A DNA stretch of 33,909 nt from Lachnospiraceae bacterium (GCA_023663945.1 JAMPGL010000039.1:1-33909), one strand, 5' to 3'; positions 7,931 to 16,600 are shown, numbered from the stretch's first letter. The notes: generated by a model not told the origin, from the sequence alone. Numbers and translations: made by a program.

Positions 7931-8848
7931 TTAATTAACATGAATATTTAAAAGCGTGAGAATAAGAGCCATTCTCACATAGACGCCGTACTGAACCTGC
8001 TTAAAGTAGGCGGCACGGGGGTCGTCGTCCACTTCCACGGAAATCTCATTCACTCTGGGAAGCGGGTGGAGCACCAGCATATCCGGGCGGGCAAGCTCCA
8101 TTTTTGCCTTGTCCAGAATGTAAAAGTCCTTTAAGCGGACATAATCCTCTTCATTGAAAAACCGTTCCTTCTGCACTCTGGTCATATAAAGGAAGTCCAG
8201 CTCGGACATGATGCTTTCCAAGCGGATTACTTCCTCGTAAGGGATATTTTTTTCTTTTAACATGTCCGTGATATAATCGGGAAGCATTAATTCTTTCGGG
8301 GAGATAAAAACAAATTTAATTCCTTCGTAGCGTACCAGCGCATTAATCAGGGAATGAACCGTTCTGCCGAATTTCAGATCGCCGCACAGTCCGATGGTAA
8401 AATGGTCAAGGCACCCTTTCAGGGAGCGGATAGTGAGAAGATCCGTGAGGGTCTGCGTGGGATGCTGATGGCCGCCATCCCCGGCATTGATGACCGGGAT
8501 GGAGGATTTACCGGCGGCAACCATGGGCGCTCCTTCTTTGGGATGGCGCATAGCGCATATATCCGCAAAACAGGAGATGACCCGTATGGTATCGGATACG
8601 CTTTCTCCTTTGCTGGCGGAAGAGGAGCCTGCATCGGAAAATCCAATCACGCTTCCGCCTAGATTCAGCATGGCGGATTCAAAGCTGAGTCTGGTACGGG
8701 TGCTTGGCTCGTAAAAGCAGGTGGCAAGCTTTTTGCCGCTGCATGCATGGGCATATTTGTCCATGTGCGCCTCAATATCGTTAGCAAGATCAAAGAGCTG
8801 ATCAAGCTCTGCGGTAGTAAAGTCTAAGGGACTCATAAGATGTCTCAT
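7931..8848 (-). CDS. pyrB: Aspartate carbamoyltransferase catalytic chain
   Basis: The 305-residue enzyme catalyses carbamoyl phosphate + aspartate to carbamoyl aspartate in pyrimidine synthesis. It carries the carbamoyl-phosphate signature STRTRLSFE, the HPTQTLTDL motif and the C-terminal HPLPRVNEI motif. The ATG at 8848 is a typical family start ([10 protein letters not shown]). The AAGGAG site is about 12 nt away, slightly far, and an out-of-frame ATG lies between them. Only about 10 nt separate this site from the T-run of a strong hairpin (8876-8907), so either the gene is read through that hairpin or transcription starts at it. Confidence 0.96.
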   Translation of the reverse strand: MRHLMSPLDFTTAELDQLFDLANDIEAHMDKYAHACSGKKLATCFYEPSTRTRLSFESAMLNLGGSVIGFSDAGSSSASKGESVSDTIRVISCFADICAMRHPKEGAPMVAAGKSSIPVINAGDGGHQHPTQTLTDLLTIRSLKGCLDHFTIGLCGDLKFGRTVHSLINALVRYEGIKFVFISPKELMLPDYITDMLKEKNIPYEEVIRLESIMSELDFLYMTRVQKERFFNEEDYVRLKDFYILDKAKMELARPDMLVLHPLPRVNEISVEVDDDPRAAYFKQVQYGVYVRMALILTLLNIHVN

Positions 8849-8875
8849 AATAGCATGTTTCTCCTTTTGGCATTG

Positions 8876-8907
8876 AAAAAATCGAAGAGAAAATTCTCTT
8901 CGATTTT
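8876..8907 (-). terminator. Rho-independent terminator (possible pyrB attenuator)
   Basis: On the minus strand a 13-14-bp perfect stem (8878-8891 with 8894-8907) is followed by a run of six T. It lies just after the nitroreductase stop and immediately before the pyrB ribosome binding site. A weak TTTATT-N17-TATTTT pair occurs upstream on the minus strand, so the hairpin may sit at the very start of a pyrBI transcript. Confidence 0.75.
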
Positions 8908-8914
8908 AAAATAG

Positions 8915-9457
8915 TTATTCCTTAAATGATAATAAATCCTCGGCAGGTTTTCTCTTTGGAGCAACGGGCTCTTCGCCGGGATAGCCGATGGGAATGAGTG
9001 CAACGATTTCTCTCTCTTCGGGAATGTCAAGCAGCGAAGCAGCTTTTGCTTCGTCAAAAATCCCCATGATAACACTTCCGATTCCCTGCTCATAAGCGGC
9101 AAGGCAGAATGTCTGGGCAGCCACGCCGGCATCAAACATCTGCCAGGATCCCTCTTTGGCGGTAGAATAGGAGCCGTCGCGCTCAAAACCGCTTCTGCCC
9201 TTGATATAGGTAACAACGATAAGCATAGGCGCCTGTGCTATGATTTCTCCGTTTCGGGGATATGCAGTGGTGCACTGAGAGGCAATCTTGTCCTTCAGCT
9301 CCCCGCTGACAGCGATATAACGGGTAATCTGCGTATGCTTCCAGCTGGGAGCATAGGAGGCGGTTTCAATGATTTCGGAGAGCAGCGCATGGTCAATGGG
9401 CTGATCCTTAAAGCAGCGGATACTTCTGCGGCCTTTGATACATTCTTTTGCGGTCAT
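8915..9457 (-). CDS. Nitroreductase-family FMN oxidoreductase
   Basis: The 180-residue protein has the family layout: RRSIRCFKDQPI near the start (FMN phosphate contacts), SYAPSWKHTQ, a central DAGVAAQTFCLAAYEQGIGS helix, and IPIGYPGE near the end. Members reduce nitro compounds, quinones or flavins with NAD(P)H; the substrate here is unknown. ATG 9457 (AAGGAG 7 nt upstream) is preferred over GTG 9463. The gene has its own consensus promoter and a terminator, so it is probably monocistronic apart from possible read-through into pyrBI. Confidence 0.88.
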   Translation of the reverse strand: MTAKECIKGRRSIRCFKDQPIDHALLSEIIETASYAPSWKHTQITRYIAVSGELKDKIASQCTTAYPRNGEIIAQAPMLIVVTYIKGRSGFERDGSYSTAKEGSWQMFDAGVAAQTFCLAAYEQGIGSVIMGIFDEAKAASLLDIPEEREIVALIPIGYPGEEPVAPKRKPAEDLLSFKE

Positions 9458-9503
9458 AAGCACACTCCTTTTCTGAATAATCTATGGTTTTCAAACTGCT
9501 ACT

Positions 9504-9532
9504 ATCATAGCATAGATTCGTTTTTGTTTCAA
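9504..9532 (-). promoter_or_regulatory. Sigma-A promoter of the nitroreductase gene
   Basis: On the minus strand TTGAAA (9527-9532) and TATGAT (9504-9509) are separated by 17 nt, about 45 nt upstream of the start codon. Confidence 0.75.
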
Positions 9533-9555
9533 TAAAATATGCATCCGGAAAATGA

Positions 9556-9584
9556 TTGCTTTTTTGAAAGGGATTATATACAAT
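9556..9584 (+). promoter_or_regulatory. Putative promoter of the yqeG-aro operon
   Basis: TTGCTT (9556-9561) and TACAAT (9579-9584) are 17 nt apart. The start point would fall near 9591, at the base of the leader hairpin at 9588-9636. Confidence 0.5.
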
Positions 9585-9587
9585 AAA

Positions 9588-9636
9588 AAGGTCCTATAAA
9601 AAGGTTCTACGAATAGGAACCTTTTTATAGGAACCT
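9588..9636 (+). promoter_or_regulatory. Leader hairpin, attenuator-like, upstream of yqeG-aro
   Basis: A 19-20-nt inverted repeat (9588-9606 with 9617-9636) is complete except for one bulged base. Its inner part is AAAAAGGTTC/GAACCTTTTT around a 9-nt loop, ending in TTTTTATAG. This could terminate transcription weakly, stabilise the 5' end, or be an operator. A second half-copy (TTTATAGG) follows at 9638-9645. Confidence 0.5.
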
Positions 9637-9668
9637 GTTTATAGGTATCGGAACAGAAAGGAGCTCTT

Positions 9669-10193
9669 ATGCTGGAGCGTTTTTATCCGGATCTGTACGT
9701 CAGTTCCGCTTATAAGATTGATTTTCAAAATTATTATGATACCGGCTATCGGGGAATCATTTTTGATATTGATAACACGCTGGTCTGTCATGGAGCGCCT
9801 GCGGATGAGAGAAGCATTCGGCTGTTTGGGAAGCTGAAAGGGATGGGATTTCAGATTCTCCTGCTTTCCAACAACAAGGAGCCAAGGGTTAAAATGTTCA
9901 ATGACGCGGTGCAGGTGCAGTATATTTATAAGGCAGGCAAACCGGCGAAGAAGGGGTATCTCAGGGCGATGGAGATGATGGGAACGGACAGCAGAAGCAC
10001 TATGTTTGTGGGCGACCAGCTGTTTACCGATGTGTGGGGAGCCAGAAATGCGGGAATTTTTTCCCTGCTGGTACAGCCCATTGACAAAAAAGAAGAGATA
10101 CAGATTATCCTAAAGCGCTATTTGGAGAGGATTGTACTCTTTTTTTATAGAAGAAAGTGCCGAAAAGAAGGAAAAAAATATTTGGAGGGATAA
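9669..10193 (+). CDS. yqeG: YqeG-family HAD phosphatase
   Basis: The 174-residue protein is a HAD-superfamily subclass IIIA member. Motif I is FDIDNTLV, motif II is LLSNN, the conserved lysine is in AGKPAKKG, and motif III is VGDQLFTDVWGARNAG. The N-terminal LERFYPDLYVSSAYKID is typical of YqeG. The substrate is not established for the family. AAAGGAG precedes the ATG. It leads the yqeG-aroE-aroK-aroQ cluster, with aroE 19 nt downstream. The C-terminus is strongly basic. Confidence 0.88.
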   Translation: MLERFYPDLYVSSAYKIDFQNYYDTGYRGIIFDIDNTLVCHGAPADERSIRLFGKLKGMGFQILLLSNNKEPRVKMFNDAVQVQYIYKAGKPAKKGYLRAMEMMGTDSRSTMFVGDQLFTDVWGARNAGIFSLLVQPIDKKEEIQIILKRYLERIVLFFYRRKCRKEGKKYLEG

Positions 10194-10212
10194 AACAGAA
10201 AGGAAGATGGAA

Positions 10213-11082
10213 ATGATTGACGGATATACAAGATGCTGCGGACTGATTGGAAATCCGGTGGAACATACGCTGTCCCCGCTGATTCACAATACGCTTGCAG
10301 AATTGTTTTCTCATAACCTTGTGTATGTGCCTTTCCGCGTAGAGGAGGAGCAGGTGAGGCAGGCGGTGGAAGGCGCCTATGCGCTGAATGTGCTGGGGCT
10401 GAATGTGACGGTGCCCCATAAAAGCCGGGTGATGGAAGGGCTGAAGCAGATTGATGACTTGGCGCAGAAGATTGGCGCGGTGAATACGCTGGTCCGCTGT
10501 GACGGCGGTTTTAAGGGATATAACACGGACATGCCGGGATTACACCGCGCCTTGACGGGCGAGGGGATTGCATTAGAAGGTCAGGAGGTGATCCTTCTCG
10601 GCGCAGGCGGGGCGGCAAGAGCGGTGGCGTTTCTCTGTGCCCTGCATCAGGCAAAGAGAGTTTATATGCTGAACCGCTCCATCGATAAGGCAAAGCTCGT
10701 GGCGGAAGAGGTAAATGCGAAAAGCGGCAGGGAGTGCATTTATCCTATGGCGCTTGAGGACTTCAGGCTGCTTCCGGATAAGAAGTTTCTTGCAATTCAA
10801 GCAACCAGCGTGGGGCTTTATCCGAATACGGAGGAGGCGGTTATTTCCGACCCTGCTTTTTATGAGAAGATTCATACCGGCTATGATTTAATTTATAAGC
10901 CCCGGGATACTTCCTTTATGAAGTGGGTAAGACAGAGCGGCGGAAAAGCATATCATGGTCTTAAGATGCTTTTGTATCAAGGGATTATCGCCTATGAGCT
11001 TTGGAATGGGGTTACTGTTTCCGAGGAGATGGCGGCGCAGGTGTACGAAAGACTGGAAAGAGAGATTTACAATGAAAAATAA
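10213..11082 (+). CDS. aroE: Shikimate 5-dehydrogenase
   Basis: The 289-residue enzyme reduces 3-dehydroshikimate with NADPH. Shikimate-binding motifs TLSPLIHN and NVTVPHK (catalytic Lys), NTLVRCDGG and NTDMPG are present, followed by the Rossmann motif GAGGAARA. The open frame reaches back to 10132 inside yqeG, but the conserved domain starts at GLIGNP and an AAAGGA site precedes ATG 10213, so I use that start. The 3' end overlaps aroK by 11 nt, indicating co-translation. Confidence 0.95.
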   Translation: MIDGYTRCCGLIGNPVEHTLSPLIHNTLAELFSHNLVYVPFRVEEEQVRQAVEGAYALNVLGLNVTVPHKSRVMEGLKQIDDLAQKIGAVNTLVRCDGGFKGYNTDMPGLHRALTGEGIALEGQEVILLGAGGAARAVAFLCALHQAKRVYMLNRSIDKAKLVAEEVNAKSGRECIYPMALEDFRLLPDKKFLAIQATSVGLYPNTEEAVISDPAFYEKIHTGYDLIYKPRDTSFMKWVRQSGGKAYHGLKMLLYQGIIAYELWNGVTVSEEMAAQVYERLEREIYNEK

Positions 11083-11581
11083 TATTATTTTGACCGGGTT
11101 TATGGGAAGCGGAAAGACCAGCGTGGGAATCAGGCTCTCCTACGCGCTGAAGCGCACGATGATTGATACCGACAAATGGATAGAGAAACGGCAGGAGATG
11201 ACGGTGTCGGAAATTTTTGACAGCAGGGGGGAGGAAGCTTTCCGCGAAATGGAAACGGAATGTCTCAGAGAGCTTATCAAAACCTGTGACAATCAGATTA
11301 TATCGGCAGGCGGCGGGCTTCCGGTGAGGGAGGAGAACCGCCGGCTTCTATCAAAGCTTGGCAGGGTGTTTTACTTAAAAGCGTCCCCGGAAGCAATTTA
11401 CGAGAGGCTGAAGAATGATACCACCCGCCCGCTTTTACAGGTTGAAGACCCCTTAGAGCGGATTAAAACCTTGCTGAAAGCGCGGGAAGACAATTATATG
11501 GATTGTGCGGATGTGACTATTGAAGTGTCCGGGCGGACCTTCGATGAAATTTTGGAACAGATCAAAGAAAATTTGGAATAG
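11072..11581 (+). CDS. aroK: Shikimate kinase
   Basis: The 169-residue kinase phosphorylates shikimate. The Walker A motif GFMGSGKTSVG follows the start directly, DTDKWIE provides the shikimate/Mg site, GGGLP follows, and the lid region contains RPLL. The ATG at 11072 lies within the last codons of aroE and places the P-loop at the usual distance from the N-terminus. Third gene of the yqeG-aro operon. Confidence 0.95.
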   Translation: MKNNIILTGFMGSGKTSVGIRLSYALKRTMIDTDKWIEKRQEMTVSEIFDSRGEEAFREMETECLRELIKTCDNQIISAGGGLPVREENRRLLSKLGRVFYLKASPEAIYERLKNDTTRPLLQVEDPLERIKTLLKAREDNYMDCADVTIEVSGRTFDEILEQIKENLE

Positions 11582-11597
11582 GAAAGGAGAAGCTTAG

Positions 11598-12044
11598 ATG
11601 AAGCTGTTAGTGATCAACGGACCCAACTTAAATTTTTTGGGAATCAGGGAAAAGGAAGTATATGGAACGCAGGATTATGATTATCTATTAAATATGATAG
11701 GAGAAAAGGGAAAAGAATGCGGCGCAGTGGTGGAAGTGTTTCAGAGCAATCATGAGGGAGCGATCATCGACCGGATTCAGGATGCCTATTTTGACGGGAC
11801 GGAGGGGATTGTGATTAATCCCGGCGCCTACACCCATTACAGTTATGCGATTCATGACGCGCTGGCAAGCATTACGGTGCCCAAAGTGGAAATCCATATT
11901 TCCGATATTACGGCAAGGGAAGAGTTCCGCAGGGTTTCCGTGACGGCGCCCGCCTGCGATAAACAGATTTACGGGCACGGGCTTGCCGGTTATTTGGAAG
12001 CGATTGACGCGGTGATGGAGATTAAGAAGCAGAGACAAAGTTAA
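11598..12044 (+). CDS. aroQ: 3-Dehydroquinate dehydratase, type II
   Basis: The 148-residue enzyme dehydrates 3-dehydroquinate. It shows NGPNLNFLGIRE with the catalytic tyrosine in VYG, FQSNHEG, NPGAYTHYS and HISDITAREEFR; the catalytic His is in YGHGL. Length fits the small dodecameric type II family. It follows aroK after 16 nt with an AGGAGA site. The order kinase then dehydratase, before efp, is common in Clostridia. Confidence 0.95.
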   Translation: MKLLVINGPNLNFLGIREKEVYGTQDYDYLLNMIGEKGKECGAVVEVFQSNHEGAIIDRIQDAYFDGTEGIVINPGAYTHYSYAIHDALASITVPKVEIHISDITAREEFRRVSVTAPACDKQIYGHGLAGYLEAIDAVMEIKKQRQS

Positions 12045-12181
12045 AATATAGTTGAAACAAAGTTAGAACATATTTAGGCGGGATTGAGGCGGATTTGTGA
12101 TAAGGTCAAACTGAATTTTAGATGAGTTTAAACTAAATTTGGGACAGATATGCATTTTAACAGAAGATTTTCGGAAAGTAG

Positions 12182-12210
12182 TTGAAAAATATCATTTTTT
12201 ATATTAAACT
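12182..12210 (+). promoter_or_regulatory. Sigma-A promoter of efp
   Basis: TTGAAA (12182-12187) and TAAACT (12205-12210) have a 17-nt spacer, about 45 nt before the efp ATG. The rest of the 210-nt gap after aroQ shows nothing I recognise. Confidence 0.65.
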
Positions 12211-12254
12211 GGTAAGGAATTATAACGCGATGAAAATTTAGGAGGAATATATTT

Positions 12255-12812
12255 ATGATTTCTGCAGGTGATTTCAGAAATGGTATTACAATTGAGTTAG
12301 ATAATAATGTTTACCAGATTATTGAGTTCCAGCATGTGAAACCCGGCAAGGGGGCGGCATTTGTCAGAACGAAACTGAAAAATATCAAGAACGGCGGTGT
12401 AGTGGAGAAGACATTCAGGCCTACTGAAAAATGTCCTCAGGCACGAATTGACAGAAAGGATATGCAATATCTGTATTCAGACGGAGATTTGTATAACTTT
12501 ATGGATGTTGAAACATACGATCAGGTTGCGTTAAATGCTGAAACAGTAGGCGACGCACTTAAGTTTGTAAAAGAAAACGAAATGGTTAAGATGTGTTCCC
12601 ATAATGGCAGCGTATTTTCGGTGGAACCGCCTTTGTTTGTAGAACTTGAGATTACGGATACAGAACCCGGATTCAAGGGTGATACCGCGACGGGCGCAAC
12701 CAAACCGGCTACCGTGGAGACAGGGGCAGTTGTCAATGTGCCGTTATTCGTTGAAATTCACGACGTGATCAAGATTGACACCCGGACAGGTGAATATCTT
12801 TCCAGAGTATAG
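12255..12812 (+). CDS. efp: Elongation factor P
   Basis: The 185-residue protein has the three-barrel EF-P layout: an N-terminal KOW-like domain with the modifiable loop PGKGAAF (Lys32), a middle OB domain, and the C-terminal signature ending in [11 protein letters not shown]. By family it binds the ribosomal E site and relieves stalling at polyproline. AGGAGG precedes the start. It has its own promoter and a strong terminator. Confidence 0.97.
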   Translation: MISAGDFRNGITIELDNNVYQIIEFQHVKPGKGAAFVRTKLKNIKNGGVVEKTFRPTEKCPQARIDRKDMQYLYSDGDLYNFMDVETYDQVALNAETVGDALKFVKENEMVKMCSHNGSVFSVEPPLFVELEITDTEPGFKGDTATGATKPATVETGAVVNVPLFVEIHDVIKIDTRTGEYLSRV

Positions 12813-12838
12813 GTTCATATCCCGGATCAATAAGCCTG

Positions 12839-12868
12839 AAAGACAATGGATTAGTTCATTGTCTTTTT
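12839..12868 (+). terminator. Rho-independent terminator of efp
   Basis: AAAGACAATG (12839-12848) pairs fully with CATTGTCTTT (12857-12866) around an 8-nt loop, followed by T residues. Confidence 0.85.
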
Positions 12869-12911
12869 GTGTACCCGAAAACATATTAATAAGTCAAAAG
12901 AAAGGTAGTCT

Positions 12912-13904
12912 ATGAACAACAAATCTATTAATTTCAAATCATTTACACAAATCATGTTATCAAATCTGAAAGAAAGGTTAGGTGAGGATTATACGGTGTT
13001 TGCTCATACTGTCAAAAAGAATAACGGTATCGAGCTGACGGGAGTAGTGATCAGCAGGACAGGCTGCAACACTTCGCCGACCTTTTACATTGATAGTATT
13101 TATCATCGGGGTATTACCGAGGATGAGATTAAAAAAGAAGCAAAGCGGATTTACGAGCAGTTCCAAAAGTCGGAGGTGAAGGAAGACTTGGATTTCTCAG
13201 ATTTTTTGGATTATCAGAAGATGAAAGAGAAAATAGCCGTAAAACTGGTCAATGCGGAAAAGAACAGAGAACTGCTTGAAATGGTTCCGCATAAGCTCTT
13301 TTATGATTTGGCGCTGGTGGTTTATTATCCGGTTCAGGAAGCTCCGTTTGAGGGAAAAGCTTCCATCTTAATTTACGAGACGCACCGGGAGCAGTGGGGT
13401 GTGAACGAGGAGGAGCTTTTAAAGGATGCCATTCAAAATACGCCCAGGATGTTTCCCGGAAAGATTGAAAGCATGAATCATGTGATGAAAGAGATTTTTT
13501 CTTCAGAGCTTGGAAAGAGCTTAGACGAGGAGGAACTCCGAAGGCTGGGGATTGACGGCGAAGAGCTGGAAGAGATTCTGATATTAGCCGGACGCAAAAG
13601 CGGACAGCACCAGACAACCATGTATGTGCTGTCAAACAGGCAGAAGCTTTACGGCGCGGTGTGTATGCTCTATCCGAATATTTTAAAAAATTTTGCGGAT
13701 AAAATTGGTCAGGATCTCTATATTCTTCCAAGTTCTATCCACGAAGTAATTCTGGTTCCGGTAAATACGGCATCGGGAGGAGATGAACTGCGGGAAATTG
13801 TGACGGATATTAACCGGACGCAGGTAGCAGAGGAGGAAGTTTTGGCGGATAATATTTACTATTACAACCGTATGACAGACGATATTTTAATGCTTTCTAA
13901 GTAA
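12912..13904 (+). CDS. DUF5688-family protein
   Basis: The 330-residue soluble protein has no signal peptide or membrane helix. The middle LIYETHREQWGV, the following NTPRMFPG, and the C-terminal MYVLSNRQKLYGAVCMLYP and DLYILPSSIHEVILVP are features I associate with DUF5688 proteins of Lachnospiraceae. Function is unknown. It follows the efp terminator and is preceded by GAAAGGTAG, so it is probably a separate unit. Assignment is from memory of the family. Confidence 0.65.
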   Translation: MNNKSINFKSFTQIMLSNLKERLGEDYTVFAHTVKKNNGIELTGVVISRTGCNTSPTFYIDSIYHRGITEDEIKKEAKRIYEQFQKSEVKEDLDFSDFLDYQKMKEKIAVKLVNAEKNRELLEMVPHKLFYDLALVVYYPVQEAPFEGKASILIYETHREQWGVNEEELLKDAIQNTPRMFPGKIESMNHVMKEIFSSELGKSLDEEELRRLGIDGEELEEILILAGRKSGQHQTTMYVLSNRQKLYGAVCMLYPNILKNFADKIGQDLYILPSSIHEVILVPVNTASGGDELREIVTDINRTQVAEEEVLADNIYYYNRMTDDILMLSK

Positions 13905-13952
13905 AAATTGCAAAAAAACGGGCTGTTCACAATTTTTTTATAATTGATATAC

Positions 13953-13981
13953 TGGACAATCGTAAAGTCATATGATATGAT
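13953..13981 (+). promoter_or_regulatory. Putative promoter of the tRNA-Arg transcript
   Basis: TGGACA (13953-13958) and TATGAT (13976-13981) are 17 nt apart, about 65 nt upstream of the tRNA. The -10 box touches the left arm of the inverted repeat that flanks the tRNA. Confidence 0.5.
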
Positions 13982-14137
13982 ATTCAAGGTGATGTAACAA
14001 ATTTGTAATATTTATCTCCGGACTGGTTAAACAGCCGGCACAATATGCACCCGTAGTCTAACGGATAGAACGAAGGCCTCCGACGCCTTTAATGCAGGTT
14101 CGATTCCTGTCGGGTGCATTTGCATCACCTTGAATAT
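13980..14137. repeat. 15-bp perfect inverted repeat enclosing the tRNA gene
   Basis: Bases 13980-13994 are the exact reverse complement of 14123-14137, with tRNA-Arg between them. The left arm begins at the likely -10 box and the right arm starts 5 nt after the tRNA. A small CCGG(A)CTG/CAGCCGG hairpin lies between left arm and tRNA (about 14018-14038). Confidence 0.7.
14047..14118 (+). tRNA. tRNA-Arg (anticodon CCG)
   Basis: Acceptor arms GCACCCG (14047-14053) and CGGGTGC (14111-14117) pair fully, with discriminator A. The anticodon stem AAGGC/GCCTT holds the loop CTCCGAC, giving anticodon CCG (reads CGG). The T arm is GCAGG-TTCGATT-CCTGT. The D stem is imperfect, with two of four positions non-Watson-Crick. 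The 3' CCA is not encoded. Confidence 0.93.
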
Positions 14138-14181
14138 GTTTTACACATATCAATAACCGAAATAATTAAGAAAGGAAAGCT

Positions 14182-15459
14182 ATGAAACAAACAGATCAGA
14201 ACAAAATGCATATGCTGCGTGAAAAAACCATAACTGTCAGGGACTTTATTATGGATCACAGCAAAATCGTAATGCCGCTTGTCCTGGTTGTATGCGTAAT
14301 CATAACTGTTGTAATTGCAGTAAATGCCAATCACCGTGAAGCTCTGGAAAAGGAAGCGGAGCAGGCGGCAATGGCGGTGCCTGCCGAAGAAACAGAGGTT
14401 TTGGAGGAAGGGCTGGAATCTCCTGAATACGAGCTGGAAGAAAATGCACATCCGGAGATTAATAATCTGGTTCGTGCTTATTACGATGCTCAGGCTTCAG
14501 GAGATATTGATGTAATTTCAGAATTAAATACTTATTTGGATGAAATTGAGATTATTAAGGTTCAGGAGATGAGTAAGTACGTGGATTCCTATCCGGTACT
14601 CGATGTTTACACTAAGCCCGGTCTCACGGAAAATGCGTATGTGGCGTATGTGTGTTCCGAGGTCAAGTTTACGGAGGTGGAGCAGGAGCTTCCGGGAATG
14701 CAGACGTTTTATATCGGGCTGAATGAGGACGGAAGTTATTTTATCAATGACGGAACCAACGATAAGACCATAAGAAATTATATTAAAGAGATTACGCTTC
14801 AGGATGATGTGGTGGACTTAAACAACAAAGTTGTTGTGAAGTACAATGAACTGCTTGCAGAAGATGAAGAGCTGGAAGAATATATTGCATACCTTCGTGA
14901 AAAGATTAATGAGGACGTAGGCGAGATTCTTGCCTTGGCGGAACAGCCGGAGCCGACTCCGGAGCCGGAACTGGAAGAGGAGGAAGAGGCGGCTGCTCAG
15001 GTAGTGCCAAAGACGGTGCGTGCTACGGATGTAGTCAATATTCGTTCTTCCGACAGTGAAGAGGCGGACCGCATTGATAAGGCGCAGGTTGGTCAGGAGT
15101 TTCAGCTTTTGGAGGAGCGTGGAAACGGATGGAGCATGGTCAGCTATAAAGGCGGCGAAGCATTCATCAAAAGCGATTATCTGGAAGTCGTGGAGGAAGA
15201 GATCATACAGGCGGAAGCTCCGGCAGAGGAAGAACCGGAACCGGCTCAGACTCAGACAGCTTCTGGCGGGACCGTTTCCGGAACCGTGAAAGTGAAAGAA
15301 AGCGTTAAAGTACGCAAGAGCGCCAGCACAGATTCCACAGCGCTGGGAACCGCTTATGCAGGGGACGAGCTGGAGCTTGTCATGAAACAGGCGGATGGAT
15401 GGACAAAGATTAAATACAAGGGTCAGACGGCGTTTGTCAAGTCTGATTACGTAGAATAG
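14182..15459 (+). CDS. Membrane-anchored protein with two SH3b domains
   Basis: The 425-residue protein has a cytoplasmic N-terminus, one transmembrane helix (about 30-48), an acidic extracytoplasmic region of about 220 residues of unknown fold, a Pro/Glu linker, and two bacterial SH3 domains. These cover roughly 275-338 and 362-425, each with VNIRSS or VKVRKSAS strand motifs and a closing GGEAFIKSDYLE or GQTAFVKSDYVE. SH3b domains bind cell-wall components. The start has AAAGGAAAG upstream. The oxidoreductase gene follows after 9 nt, so the two are probably co-transcribed, possibly with the tRNA. Confidence 0.8.
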   Translation: MKQTDQNKMHMLREKTITVRDFIMDHSKIVMPLVLVVCVIITVVIAVNANHREALEKEAEQAAMAVPAEETEVLEEGLESPEYELEENAHPEINNLVRAYYDAQASGDIDVISELNTYLDEIEIIKVQEMSKYVDSYPVLDVYTKPGLTENAYVAYVCSEVKFTEVEQELPGMQTFYIGLNEDGSYFINDGTNDKTIRNYIKEITLQDDVVDLNNKVVVKYNELLAEDEELEEYIAYLREKINEDVGEILALAEQPEPTPEPELEEEEEAAAQVVPKTVRATDVVNIRSSDSEEADRIDKAQVGQEFQLLEERGNGWSMVSYKGGEAFIKSDYLEVVEEEIIQAEAPAEEEPEPAQTQTASGGTVSGTVKVKESVKVRKSASTDSTALGTAYAGDELELVMKQADGWTKIKYKGQTAFVKSDYVE

Positions 15460-15468
15460 GGTGAAAAC

Positions 15469-16536
15469 ATGATTGGAAAAGTTAATATCGGTATTATGGG
15501 AGCCGGAGGCATTGCATCGGTTATGGCAGAGACGGTTAACCGGATGAAGGGTGTGAAGCTTTATGCCGTTGCATCAAGAGAAAAAGTAAGAGCAGATGTG
15601 TTCGCCGGAAAGCATGGATGCAAAAAGGCGTATGGTTCTTATGCGGAACTGGCGGCAGATAATAAGGTAGATTTAATTTATATTGCTACTCCGCATTCGG
15701 AACATTTTGAAAATGCAAAGCTCTGTCTGATAAATAAGAAACCGGTGCTGTGTGAAAAGGCGTTTACTGCTAATGCATATCAGGCGGAGGAACTGTTCCG
15801 GATTGCTCAGGAAAACGGGGTGTTCATTACGGAAGCCATGTGGACGCGCTATATGCCGATGCTTACGACAATCAGGGAAGTTTTGGGGAGCGGCGTGATT
15901 GGAGAGCCTAAAACCCTGACGGCAAACCTTGGATATGTGCTTGACAAGGTGGAGAGACTTCAAAACCCGGCGTTAGCGGGAGGAGCGCTTTTGGACGTAG
16001 GCGTCTATACGCTTAATTTTGCGCTGATGCTTTTTGGAAATAATATCGACAAGATTCATTCCTGCTGTACCTATGCGGATACAGGGGTAGACCAGCAGAA
16101 TACCATCACCATTCAGTATATGGATGGAAAATGCGCGGTGTTAAACAGCTCTATGGTATCCTTAAGTGACCGCAAGGGCATTATTTATGGGACAAAGGGC
16201 TTTGCAATCGTCGAAAACATCAACAATTTTGAGAGTATTTCCGTGTATGATTCTTCTTACAAAAAGGTGGGAGAGTATAAGCGGCCGAAACAGATTTCCG
16301 GTTACGAATATGAGGTGGAGGCCTGCATCCGTGCTATCCGGAATCACCAGATGGAGTGCGTGGAGATGCCTCACAGCGAGACCATCCGTGTTATGAAGAT
16401 CATGGACAATCTCCGCAAAGAGTGGGGAATCGCATATCCCTTTGAAAAGACCTTTGAGGAAGCTGCTGCTTTACCGGAAAAGGAAGAAAAACAGGAAGAA
16501 CAGCAGGAAGAAAAACAAGAAGAACTCGCAGAATAA
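15469..16536 (+). CDS. Gfo/Idh/MocA-family oxidoreductase
   Basis: The 355-residue protein has an N-terminal Rossmann domain (GIMGAGGIA), the IATPHSEHFENA loop and the CEKAFT motif, where the catalytic lysine is kept but the usual proline after it is replaced by Ala. A GFO/IDH/MocA C-terminal domain contains GGALLDVGVYTLNF. Members oxidise or reduce sugars, inositols or dihydrodiols with NAD(P); the substrate cannot be told. The last 20 or so residues are a Glu/Gln-rich low-complexity tail beyond the usual domain end. Confidence 0.88.
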   Translation: MIGKVNIGIMGAGGIASVMAETVNRMKGVKLYAVASREKVRADVFAGKHGCKKAYGSYAELAADNKVDLIYIATPHSEHFENAKLCLINKKPVLCEKAFTANAYQAEELFRIAQENGVFITEAMWTRYMPMLTTIREVLGSGVIGEPKTLTANLGYVLDKVERLQNPALAGGALLDVGVYTLNFALMLFGNNIDKIHSCCTYADTGVDQQNTITIQYMDGKCAVLNSSMVSLSDRKGIIYGTKGFAIVENINNFESISVYDSSYKKVGEYKRPKQISGYEYEVEACIRAIRNHQMECVEMPHSETIRVMKIMDNLRKEWGIAYPFEKTFEEAAALPEKEEKQEEQQEEKQEELAE

Positions 16537-16565
16537 AGAATATTATATCTGAATCAGGCGATACT

Positions 16566-16600
16566 AAAACAGAGTGGACAGTTTGTTCATTCTGTTTTTC
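16566..16600 (+). terminator. Rho-independent terminator after the oxidoreductase
   Basis: A 12-pair stem including two G-T wobbles (16566-16577 with 16587-16598) around a 9-nt loop ends in a T-rich run. Confidence 0.7.

Noticed and set aside
8354-8662. Plus-strand frame opposite pyrB
   Set aside because: It lies fully inside the well-supported pyrB gene in antisense.
13903-13937. AAAAATTG/CAATTTTT pairing as a terminator for the DUF5688 gene
   Set aside because: The loop is long and the stem is A/T-only, so it is too weak to call.
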